Of a stretch of 64,000 bases of DNA, positions 23,261 to 33,668 are shown one piece after another. The translations under genes were made by a program, and so were the position numbers. This DNA is from Sipunculus nudus (lineage: Eukaryota; Annelida; Sipuncula; Golfingiida; Sipunculidae). Location of the stretch: positions 52,032,558 to 52,096,557 of the forward strand of contig CM049310.1 in NCBI GenBank assembly GCA_026874595.1, in the 5' to 3' direction. Position 1 is the first letter of the stretch, and each line of letters begins with the position of its first letter. The notes beneath the pieces are model-generated. The model was not told the DNA's origin and made no database searches. It saw only the letters and a list, made by a program, of their open reading frames with translations.

Positions 23261-24305
23261 ATAATGAATAGTGATCGAACACTTGAAAATTTCGCCCAGT
23301 GCCTTCACTCCATGAATTATATATGTGTATTTAACTTAACATCACATCAACGTAAATTAAAGCACATGAACGTATGTATATGTGCGCCTTCTTTCGGAAG
23401 CCCATGAAATCAGATCAATATGTTCACTTTCTGCCTTGCGGGTGTTCTGTCCATAAGCAAATGTACGGTCGGTAATCAGGTCAACACCGGCAATGTCCGC
23501 TCTGGCAGTTAAGGCAGAATACTCAAAGTGCGTGCACAGGAGGTAACGTTTTCTGAGCCAACTGGCACTCAATTTGAGTTCGGAGCATAACAAACATGTT
23601 AATTTTGATTCAAATGACGATAACTTGAAGAACTGCTAAGGAGCTGTATGTTTTAAGCACCCTGATATTCTAAAATACCAGAATACGAAACTTCCGTTTA
23701 ATTTATAACTATGTTGTCCACGTCTGCACCTTGTCCGTATCTCCAGACTTCTTCTTCTGACAGACAGTGTCACATCGTCTCCGCAGAACAAAAATCACAA
23801 GGCACGGCAAGTGGCACATTTCCATTTAGAGAGACGTCTAACTCAGATGACGACTAGGTCAAACAGCATCGTGTACCGCAAAAGTAACGACTTTATTTTC
23901 TGGTTTGGGAATAAATATCCATACCCGACCTTTGCCAAACCTGACATTAGATGTAACATAATATTTAGACTAGCTGTTTGCATCAAAGAGCGTGATTAGA
24001 AAGGCAACACTATATGGTACACACCATCTAGCCAGGAGACACTTAAGTTTCAAACATTCTTGTCAATCTTAAACTTGCTGAGACAATCATGCGTCTCTCC
24101 CGATGTAATACGTCTGATAGAGATATCGTTACGTGCATGAGACAAAAAACGTGTATTTTATGCATCCTGATGATCATCATGAAGATATCAAGCTATGTAC
24201 AAAGAGTTCAAATTCGTGATATAATAGGTCATCTCTTGCAAAAAAAATGAACTTTTAATCATTAAGACGAAGAGGGCAATCTTTTATTTCAAAAGTTAAT
24301 TTCAA

Positions 24306-24321
24306 ATATATATATATATAT
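24306..24321. repeat. Short (TA)n tract
   Basis: Sixteen-base TA run. Confidence 0.85.
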
Positions 24322-24769
24322 GCATCATTGCTGCATATTATTCACAATCGACGAGTTAGCCGTTGCCAAAAAGTTCGTGAGATAGCATTTACATATAAAG
24401 GTAACGCATATAAACATATCCTACGCCTATTTTATGCAGTACCGCTGCTCCCGTTGAGGTAATAATGTTGAAGAGGTTAAACAAAGGTGAAGATAGCGAG
24501 GGACTCCAACAGGAATGGTGACGGTCTAATGGGATTTTCATGATAACAGGAACCAGAACTGAGAGACCGCTGATAGTTATTCTACAGAGACCAGCATTAT
24601 TTTTTTTCAGGTCTCATGATGTTTATCAGAAGAAAATCCAGTTATGGCAGGAGTAGCTCCAACTGCGTCTGCAAGTAGGCGTAACGCCAGACTTCCTTCA
24701 TAATATGCTATATAATCTGTATTATATAACAATATAACAATATAGCTTACGTCATCCATGAGATGATAG

Positions 24770-24771
<2 letters not shown>

Positions 24772-24811
<40 letters not shown>
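24772..24811. repeat. (TA)n microsatellite
   Basis: Forty-base uninterrupted TA run. Confidence 0.95.
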
Positions 24812-24814
<3 letters not shown>

Positions 24815-25016
24815 CTCTGCTGTTTACACCGTAGACTGTATCATCGAACTAAATATTTGGATTACAAATGATATATGGTTTTTTATTTTCAGTATAGTTT
24901 AGTTAAACAGTGCACTTAGTCTCTTTACACACTATATTATATAAAAGTTCTCATTCGTAGTGTAAATAATTATCCATGAAGGTAACACAGGAGCGACTGA
25001 CGATTAAACAATGAAT

Positions 25017-25033
25017 GGGGGGGGGGGGGGGGG
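25017..25033. repeat. Poly-G tract (17)
   Basis: Seventeen G residues in AT-rich surroundings, followed by TTGAAG. Confidence 0.95.
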
Positions 25034-25784
25034 TTGAAGTCCGTGCACTAACGATAAACAAATAATCGCAATATTGATTTAATGATCGTAAAATTGATTA
25101 ATATAAAATGATTATATGATAAAGCCATTGTTCAGACGGCATCCTTTAAGTGATAAGTGATTACGTCATCCCTTTTGGCACAAGTAACTTTATGGACCAA
25201 TATATATAATAAATACACGTTGATACCACAGCTAGATGTATAAGAAACGACGCATACGCAGCACATTACCTTTTAGTCTGTTTATCCCCGGACAGCAGTA
25301 CGCCGGACTCAATATGAGAAACGACAGCCCGTGTCGAACGCCGGGTGCTCGGTGGGTTATAAGGCCGTGCAGGACAGATGTGTGCCTTCGTATGCTTGCG
25401 ACGGTCCTGTCACTGCGCTACCAGCGGTATGACTAGAAGTGAACTCCCTGTTATCCACGTCTTTGCTGTCCTCAGGTGCAAATTGATTGGTGCCAGGCCT
25501 CAGATCTATTTCCAGTGGTTAAGGCGGGAGCCAATCAGGTGACAATATCTCAATCCATTTATTCCTTTACTCTCCGCTGCGGCTTGGCAGAAATTTGTCA
25601 CCAATGGTAAACGTGTACCGGTAGGGATAATCCCTTTTCGGTGATTGTGAAAAAAAAGACAGGTCCAGACTTTCCTAAAACCTGGCATTTTATGTAATTA
25701 TTGGGATATTTAGGTTCATGGCACCTGCCCCGTGCAGAAGAAACGTATCTCCGGTATAAAATTCTGGATTGTCCATCGGCCGGA

Positions 25785-25862
25785 CGGTTGATGTCTTAAT
25801 GGGCTAGCCGTGTAGGTATTTTCCCGCGGGGGTGATGACGGCTTCGAATCCTGAAACATTCC
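25785..25862 (+). mobile_element. Possible tRNA-derived SINE head
   Basis: TGTCTTAATGG at 25792 is an A-box with two changes. GCTTCGAATCC at 25841 is a B-box with one change. The 49-base spacing fits a tRNA-like promoter. The TAATGGG form of the A-box resembles the minus-strand SINE at 44.5 kb. No body or tail is recognisable. Confidence 0.35.
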
Positions 25863-26214
25863 CCAAAGAATAGCGTCTGCGAATGCTATCTGCACGATAT
25901 GTAGCTCTTTTTCATTTAATGCAAAAAAGAAGCGGCGGAAAACATAAGGGACTTTCGTATATTTCAACTTTTCAGGATTCACCCGCGTTTGTCGCTGTGA
26001 ACATAGGAGGCAGACCAAACACATTAGCCTCAGACATGTATACCGATGTAACACAAAAGTCAATCACACTTCAGGGACCAATCTATAAAACGTGTTTCAG
26101 GCCTTTGTCGTTCCGTCTTATCTTTCTTACGTCTGTTCTGTGCGGCAGACATGCCTAATGAATTCAAGTTCTTACGGCTTGAAAAGATATTTAGCTTCAT
26201 ATTAACGGGTTTAA

Positions 26215-26522
26215 AATTTCGCGGTTTTCGTTTTTCAGTGTTTCGCGAGGGTTCCTTTTTCGCGGTTATGCATAAAATCTGATTAACAAATTTATATTAT
26301 ACATTAATGGCAGACAAAAGGAAAGATCATTATGATGTATTATCATTTAAAATATCAATGTTGAACAAACAAGATCTATTTTTATTCAAAATTCAAAATT
26401 TACTTTTCAACTTTGTCTTGGACGATGATGGGACCTCTTGTTCACCAAGGTTTTAGGATCACGATCATTCCCCTTTCGCGAATATCGCGAATCTGAAACC
26501 CTCGCGAACAAAAAGGCAAAGA
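26215..26522. mobile_element. CpG-rich foldback (MITE-like) element
   Basis: A 12-base perfect inverted pair, TTCGCGAGGGTT (26242-26253) and AACCCTCGCGAA (26497-26508), is set among extra TTCGCG motifs at both ends (TTTCGCGGTTTTCG on the left, CTTTCGCGAATATCGCGAA on the right). The interior is AT-rich and non-coding. TTCGCG-ended short elements are a common style in invertebrate genomes. Exact outer ends and target duplication not determined. Confidence 0.5.
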
Positions 26523-28600
26523 AGGTATACATGATCTCAACAGTCCTTATTATTAAAAAACTGTTTGTTTTATCATTAATATACACATAGCAGTTTCTGC
26601 TGAGATGACGCGTGCGGTTGCGGTTAAAACTTCCCGAAGAAATAAAGTATATCAGCTACAAAGCAGAGATTTTGTTTATTGTGAAATATTGTGTTTTGTT
26701 CCATACACATTTTCATTGATGTTATTACTAAATTATGTATTAATTAATATACCTAAATAGTACGAATTGAAATATTAAAATAATACCAAAATATCCCGCC
26801 ATATATGACCGCTGGACATTTCTTTCCATTTAGTTTCAAGAAAGATGTAAAAGAATATATTCTTTCTTGCTTAAAAATTAATGAAATCTCCCAATTTAAC
26901 AGAAACCCATACTCGGTTATATTAAGGAAAGGTAGGCAACAGGTGCACCGACGAGACGTCAGGCGGACAGACGGAAAGCGGGATCGGACTGACGTAAATG
27001 GCAATATGATCTTGGCCCATTTAAGTTGCAGAGGTAAAAATGTGTGCCCTCCAGTCACCGATATATCCACGTTCTCCTTAAAGACTTCCGAAGAGCACCA
27101 AGGAATCCATTACATCGGTTCGCTACCGTTTCACTAGCGATCTGGGTTTTCCTGATTCCGGGTATTTATCGAGGGTGAATGGGAAGCATTTGGGTCTATC
27201 CCATAATATAGTGAGAGAGAGATGGAGTGGTTTGGGGTACACTAAGGTTAATTATACCCTTCAATCCTCGTAGTTCACTGACGTCACATGAGAGTAGCCA
27301 CGCTGATATATAGTTATGTTAACCGATGGACTTGGTATCATTATCAAGTGTTTCATACGAGGATATATAGCATTATGTTTGATGGTAAATTTGTAAAATC
27401 GGCTTAAATCTGTTAGATACTAGCTGCACTGCACGAAAAAAAATAGAAGTCACTCTGGAGATGATATAAAAGTAGCAGTTTAATGTTATTTGAAAATCCA
27501 TCTCAAGACAAATCATACATATGTACTTGATAAAGGGAGTTATATTATAGTGGGTAGGCTAGATGCTACCTTGATAAAAAGAGGTGATGCGGTGTGTCAT
27601 AATCATATTTAGCAAAGGATGCTAAATGGCTCCAAATAAATGAATTGTTACAAATGTCTCTTGAATAAACTGCTTTTTTTCCAAGTTAATAATGGAAATA
27701 TTTGTTTGCAAGTACTAATAATGAAATGTCCTGAGTTCTGTAGGATGCAATGTGGACAAAGCTTTCGAAATAATGGAGGAAATGTAATGCAATAGTTCAA
27801 GGAAAAGAAAATTGCTATTTCTGTCTTATAACAAGGACATTAACGACTGCTGCTTCCTCGCACCTTTTCCATCATTAGTAAGGACCGATTTGGATACCTG
27901 AGGACCACTTTCACTGAATACTAGGAAAAAAAAAATAGTCATTAGGTAATATTAGGGTATATATAACGTGTAGTTAACCCCTATCTGTGCAGATATGTTT
28001 GTGAAATGTGCAGTTCTAAACTTGGATTCGAACAGTTCTAAATGTTATATGTTCTTACTGTGACAGAATGCAAACCTACTGGTTTATGCCCATTAATAAA
28101 TAATTGAAGTTCAACAGTCACTCATTTCAAGACTTTATGCATAAGGACTAATTGACTCTGGTATGAATTTGTCTACATTCTGTAAATTCAGTAAAACAAA
28201 AACTCTTCAATTCCTTACAAATCGATAATATACCAACGCGGCTATACCATCGATAATAAATAAGCTATACAAACTCAAAAATAACTGGTAATTGTTCAAC
28301 CTTAAATCTTAACTACTCAATAGGTGTTCCAAATAGGTCGCATTTTACGCTGACGGGGAGCGCTTGATTTAAGTTGAAAGAGTAGAATATCCTTTTTACA
28401 CAAACGTTAAAACTCGAGCATAACAGCATGTATAGGGCATAACACTTCAGCAGACGGTTCTAGAGCTGGCATCGAAAAGCAAACCATGGGACAGTTTTGT
28501 TGTTGTTGTTTGCTGCATGATAAAACAATCGGGTCAGAGCCTTCTCGTCTTCAGTAATAATTAATGACTAACAGTATACCGATAACTTCGATATGCGACC
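26523..28600. other. AT-rich stretch without recognised gene
   Basis: Frames at 26753-27070 (minus, 105 codons) and 26805-27137 (plus, 110 codons) overlap on opposite strands. Neither is recognised. No repeat seen. Confidence 0.4.
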
Positions 28601-28688
28601 CTTTGCATCTGGATTTAGTGAGTACGAAAATGGCAGCCCCCAAGAGCGGTTCCAAAAACTGGGAGATATGCATCTGTCAGAGATCGAT

Positions 28689-28796
28689 AAGTGCGTGGGG
28701 ATGATACACGAATGTACTCTGAGGACGGCGTCCAGGCAATTATCTACAAGGGCAAAATATGGTGGAAAATGGACGTGTATCGGCGAATTTTAAAGG
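28689..28796 (+). CDS. Weak exon candidate ending at a splice-donor-like site
   Basis: The open stretch encodes DDTRMYSEDGVQAIIYKG followed by KIWWKMDVYRRILK, a protein-like composition, and stops matching that character exactly where AAG is followed by GTAAATA, a good animal splice donor. It is open from a stop just upstream of 28691; AG dinucleotides near the left edge could be acceptors, but no strong pyrimidine tract precedes them. No family is recognised, and the translation past the donor is AT-rich and low quality. It may be an internal exon, a decayed exon or chance. Confidence 0.18.
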
Positions 28797-28929
28797 TAAA
28801 TAACGCACAAAAATCCACAAATTATAGGCCTAGTAAGATTAAAAGGTGTAGTCTCTGTTATTGTCAACACCTTGTCAGCTATATTACTAACTACATCTAC
28901 ATCAGTTATATTTAATCTATCTTTTTTAT

Positions 28930-30830
28930 GCAGGTGAAAAGATACATTATCTAAAACGAATGTGACGGTCATTTATTGTAGTTTTATAATTGATAGATCA
29001 TGTACTGGAGTACTAGAGTTTCCTAGTTCGTCTCACGTTCATGCAAACTTTAGCTGCTAAGAATACATGGCAATTTTTTTCATAAGGGCAAGAGCGGTTA
29101 CCAGGATTATTACTTTGCCTTTGTTACATAGTATAGAAACCACCATCAGGACATTGTAAACTGTCATTGCGACTTCAGTGTCTCCATGAATTAAAAGCTT
29201 TCCCGGGGCCTGAAAATGATACATGGATGAACATGTCTCGTAGAACTAGGAAGACAAAGACTTAAATCGGCCGATACTGTCACCGATAGTAACACCTGAC
29301 ATCAAATAAAAAGATACTTGTGTGTTTTCTTTTGACAGATTTGCCTTGATAATATCCGTTCACCTTTTATACGACTTACAATGATTATCATGTTTTCGTT
29401 TGAGTGACTATCGTTTTCCTATCAGACATCAGTTTTTCTAACTCAAGGATATGGAGGTGGCCGCGCAAAAAGGATGATTAAAAGAACACAATTTTTAAAA
29501 GAAGTGCTGCCACCCTTATAAAATACAACAGACTGACTAAAAAAGATGGTGTATTTATCCAAGTGATCATCTGTTGTCCTATTATTGGTGGTTTTAATAG
29601 TACAAGAACACGGATATCAAATGTAAAGCCACCTGCTCATATCATACAGTCAATCTATGATTGATTGCTAATGTTTTCAGCATTCGTCGTAACACGTAAC
29701 GGAATTATTTAAAAAATGCGTCGTTTCTACTCGATAAAAGTAAAAAGGGCAAAAGTATATAGAATCCTTCCCATCAATCATATAACTTTTTATAATTCTT
29801 TTCATAACACAGAGAACCGATAAAAATGTGTTTTTAAGGGCGTCCGCGTTCCTTAATGTTATCATGTGATTTCACGTGCGAGCTATCGTTTCTTTGTGAC
29901 GAGAAATGCCCGAAAATTGTGAAAACCATGTAACTAGTGTCTTTGCTGTATTTTTCTAAATAATGTGAAAGTATCCTCACGTTTCTTTGAGTTTTGTTGC
30001 TTTTCATTGTGGCGTTTATATTCGATAACACGAAATTTTTTTAACATGTCCAAAATATTTCAACAACAGGCCAAGTTCCTACGCATTTTCTGCGTCTTAC
30101 GCGTTTGTTTGCGTTTTTATGCGTGCCATGCGAATTGGTCAGACGGTCTAGACGATTTCACGAAACGCAAGCTTAACCTGGCAAACTACTGATGTTTGAC
30201 TGCCGCTTTAGGCTACTGTTCAGCAGGCGACGGGCGACGTTACTGTCTACTTCCGGTTGGGAATGTCCGAGATGAAGACGTATCGTTGACCTAAAATGTC
30301 TTTTGCATGTCTCGAGTTGCTTTAGGACAACAAGAGGAAATAGATATACCTTCACTACAAATAGCTGACGTGCCAGCTGGACAGGCACCTGAGGTATGAC
30401 GGCGGCCCGCGGTTATCAGTGCCCTCTTTACGTCAGGTTCTCCTGTCAATACTGAAGTCTACGGGATAGTGCTTAAGTAACGCGCACCAGCACGTATTCT
30501 AATGACAGTTATTTGCAAGACGCACACAAATGACTGTCTGCAGCTACGACATTATAGTGAGAATGTCTTACAATAAAGACGGCACAATCTCAGGATCCCA
30601 TGTCTGTTTTCAGTGTTCAGTGCTCATCAAGTAATTGCTTGTAAGTAAATGAACGTTGGCCTTCCGGGAAATTATCTATTTACATTTTGCGTGTGTATAT
30701 GCATTTATTTAGAAAATAACTGGGGACCAATTAAATAAATGTACTTTTCCTCACATGCTTCCCTCCGAAATATAGTGCTTTATGGAATGAAGTCAGCCAC
30801 TTTCTTGAAGCAGTATGCTTGATTCCGCGA
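28930..30830. other. Stretch without recognised feature
   Basis: Frames of 60-75 codons only. A short run of GCGTTT/GCGT-type words near 30083-30130 is low complexity. Nothing else supported. Confidence 0.4.
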
Positions 30831-30833
30831 GAA

Positions 30834-30923
30834 GTAATTAGAAAACAGACTTATTGTGTTAAAGGACCAGCAAATGGTCTATTGCACTTTACACAATACA
30901 CGATATGTCAAGAAAAGTATACC

Positions 30924-30954
<31 letters not shown>

Positions 30955-31146
30955 GATAACACTGCATCATCTGTAGAATGATTTTGGAGACAATTCCATG
31001 CTATATTTCTAAGAGTAACGCATTAATTATAGTATACATCTAGGACATACACTCTTACGTAGTCTTCTTGTCCTGTACCATGCACGTTACATAACGAAAA
31101 TCATCTGTAACGCGACCCTCGACCAGGGGCGCATATAAGGAAAGAA
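30834..31146 (+). repeat. 322-bp tandem duplication, unit 1
   Basis: From GTAATTAGAAAACAGAC through GACCAGGGGCGCATATAAGG, the sequence is repeated almost identically at 31156-31483. Differences seen by eye are a few single bases and the length of the internal TA tract (30931-30954 here). No gene content. Confidence 0.95.
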
Positions 31147-31155
31147 TTAGAAAAG

Positions 31156-31250
31156 GTAATTAGAAAACAGACTTATTGTGTTAAAGGACCAGCAAATGGT
31201 CTATTGCACTTTACACAATACACGATATGTCAAGAAAAGTATACCCACAT

Positions 31251-31295
<45 letters not shown>

Positions 31296-31483
31296 AACAC
31301 TGCATCATCTGTAGAAGGATTTTGGAGACAATTCCATGCTATATTTCTAAGAGTAACGCATTAATTATAGTATACATCTAGGACATACACTCTTACGTAG
31401 TCTTCTTGTCCTGTACCATGCACGTTACATAACGAAAATCATCTGTAACGCGACCCTCGACCAGGGGCGTATATAAGGAAAGA
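31156..31483 (+). repeat. 322-bp tandem duplication, unit 2
   Basis: Near-identical to unit 1, with a longer TA tract (about 31254-31292, 39 bases against 24). A nine-base spacer at 31147-31155 separates the units. High identity points to a recent duplication, with the microsatellite as the fastest-changing part. Confidence 0.95.
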
Positions 31484-31512
31484 AAAAAATACTAAACATC
31501 TGATTACACAGG

Positions 31513-31642
31513 TCTTGGCACAGGGCAAAGAATCAGAACAACGAGAGCGGGTGTCGCATGTTTACCTTTTGGAGCTAGAGGCACAATACGAAACAAAGGT
31601 CTCATTGGTCTGATTACAGTTCTTTGCTCTGTGCCTGCCCTG
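31513..31642. repeat. Imperfect inverted repeat, about 16-bp arms
   Basis: GGCACAGGGCAAAGAA near 31516 and TTCTTTGCTCTGTGCC near 31621 are complementary except at one position. A further GATTAC / GTAATC pairing lies in the flank with shifted order. Could be a small foldback element remnant. Confidence 0.35.
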
Positions 31643-33175
31643 GTGGTGAAACACGGAGAATTTTGCTATTCAAAGTAGCGGTTAACACGAAGAGGATTTA
31701 GAACAAGTGTATTGTATATCTACTGTATGAGGAGTCTAATAGGCCATGGGCTCTCATTGATTGTATATCATCATGAACCTTAGAGGTAAAAATAGCAATA
31801 TATTGTCAACGTATTGTTTCATCACCATTTATCCATACCCCTAAAATTTGATACATTCAATTGAAATTATCACAAGATTTCGATTATTGGTTGACAGTTT
31901 ACAACAAAATGGTAGCATTCAGTCGCTGCTGTTATAAATTTTGTTTGCATAAATATATAATTTGACTCAATTTTCCTGTATATTAATCGCGTTGCTCACA
32001 ATAAATTCTTGTAATTTGATTAGTTTCGTACCCGGTACAGGGGCAGATGTATATCAGGGTACGGGGTAGGCTGGCATCCTGCGCTATTATATGCCATCTG
32101 CCTCGTACTGAAACCTTTATTGAGCTGGTTACCAGTCTGTTGTGGGATGTAGTAAAATATGAAGAGATAAAGATTAATCTATTAACTACCTCGTTGGAAA
32201 CCCATTTGTTCAATAAAGGTATTGCATTTCAAAGATGAAAATCTCCCGTTCAAACTTAACCATGCGGCAAATTAATCTTTGGTTTAATTCAAGGAGGAAA
32301 TTATACCAAGGTGTGTAAAATCTGTGTAAACTCATGTTACATGCATTAAACCTTTAGTTATATTAATGGTATTATGGGATGTTTTCATGGATCAGATTTT
32401 TTAAACGTTACAATGTCTTTTTTTTAACTGTTCGTAATACCATACATATGACATGATGCGCAAATTAATATATTAAGTGGTGATATAAATAGATCCCTTA
32501 ATTAAAACATTTTAATTCTTAGAACAGGACATATCGCATATACCGAGCATATCACACAGTAGATATCATTTTCAAAAGATTTTTACTTGTTTCGTCTTCG
32601 TCGAGGTACATAAAATGTTCACATTTGTGTGTCATGATTTCAAAATACTATGTGCACCGTCGCCTAATCTGTACAATTTATTCCTATCGCACAATCAAAC
32701 AAGAAAATTTGCCTGACTTATTGAAAACGACCATATATTTATAACTGAAACTGATTATTCGAACAATTTATTATTTGATACCACACGTAATTTACAATTG
32801 TGGATCTGATAGCCTCGCATCACGTAAGAATTTTCTTTTGTCCCTTTGCACGCATTATTAGAGTCACTACATGCGTAAGCTAATATGACAATAAACCGGA
32901 TATAATCAGCGATGACATGACAACTGACAATTAGGATCCGACACGGGTACTCCCACTGTGGGAAATGTAACAATTACAACCTGTTATTTTCTGAATCTTT
33001 CAGGTTTTCTCCCAAAATGATTAGTTCTGAACGCAGTATAATCCTTGGTCATTCAATACTAAAATTTTTATTGCTCACGCCATCTAATAGCTCAAAATCA
33101 GCCCCTCCCTCCCTTAACAACGTGCATTATATTTTTCTTGCGAAATCTGTCTCGTGTGGATATAATAACCGCCTA
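31643..33175. other. AT-rich stretch without recognised feature
   Basis: Frames under 80 codons; none recognised; no repeats seen. Confidence 0.4.
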
Positions 33176-33668
33176 CCCCCCCCCCCCCCCAGTATTCTTT
33201 AAATGATTTCAGATTACCCACGGGATAGACTGAACTAAATTTCAGGTTACCCCCGCCCTTTTAGAATATACCTCTCGCTAATTGAATTAATTGATACATT
33301 CTAATGCTATAAACTCTTGTTATAACTCATGATAACTATTTCAATAAATTACGTGTAAGATACAATAAGTAAAAGCCGGAATCAACCTTAGAAATGTAAA
33401 ATTGTCGCAACTTTGATTTAAATTGTTAATTATATTTATGTTGACTCTTACACTTTCACCAAAGCGCATGATACATTACTTACAAACATAAGGTAAACAA
33501 AAATGCGATCTAATTTGAGAAATCAAGCTGAAAAAAATATATGACTATAAGAAGTAGATAAACATAAATAAACAATTGTTTGAAGGGGTAATCTGAAATC
33601 ATTTTAAAGTCCCCCGATTAATTTCAGAATACCCCCGGTAATCTGAATCATTGGTTATCTGAATTCGC
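33176..33668. mobile_element. Foldback (MITE-like) element with 18-bp perfect inverted repeat
   Basis: AATGATTTCAGATTACCC (33202-33219) and its exact reverse complement GGGTAATCTGAAATCATT (33586-33603) bracket an AT-rich interior of about 370 bases. Additional motifs of the same type lie nearby: TTTCAGGTTACCCCCGCCC on the left, and TTTCAGAATACCCCCGG with GTAATCTGAATCATTGG on the right. A 15-base C tract (33176-33190) lies at the left edge. The same words occur in the repeat at 6421-6712. No coding capacity. True ends and target duplication are not resolved. Confidence 0.6.

Larger units (their letters stand above)
22269..26210. other. AT-rich stretch with several TA microsatellites, no recognised gene
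   Basis: Besides the separately listed microsatellites it has a 17-base G tract (25017-25033), low-complexity CA/GA sequence at 23085-23140 and short frames (60-115 codons) without recognisable motifs. The 115- and 91-codon frames at 25716-26158 overlap on opposite strands and are not supported. Confidence 0.45.

Noticed and set aside
26753-27137. Overlapping 105- and 110-codon frames on opposite strands
   Set aside because: Mutually exclusive, unrecognised and without splice or start support.
28021-28050. GGATTCGAAC, a B-box-like word on minus
   Set aside because: No A-box at the right distance.
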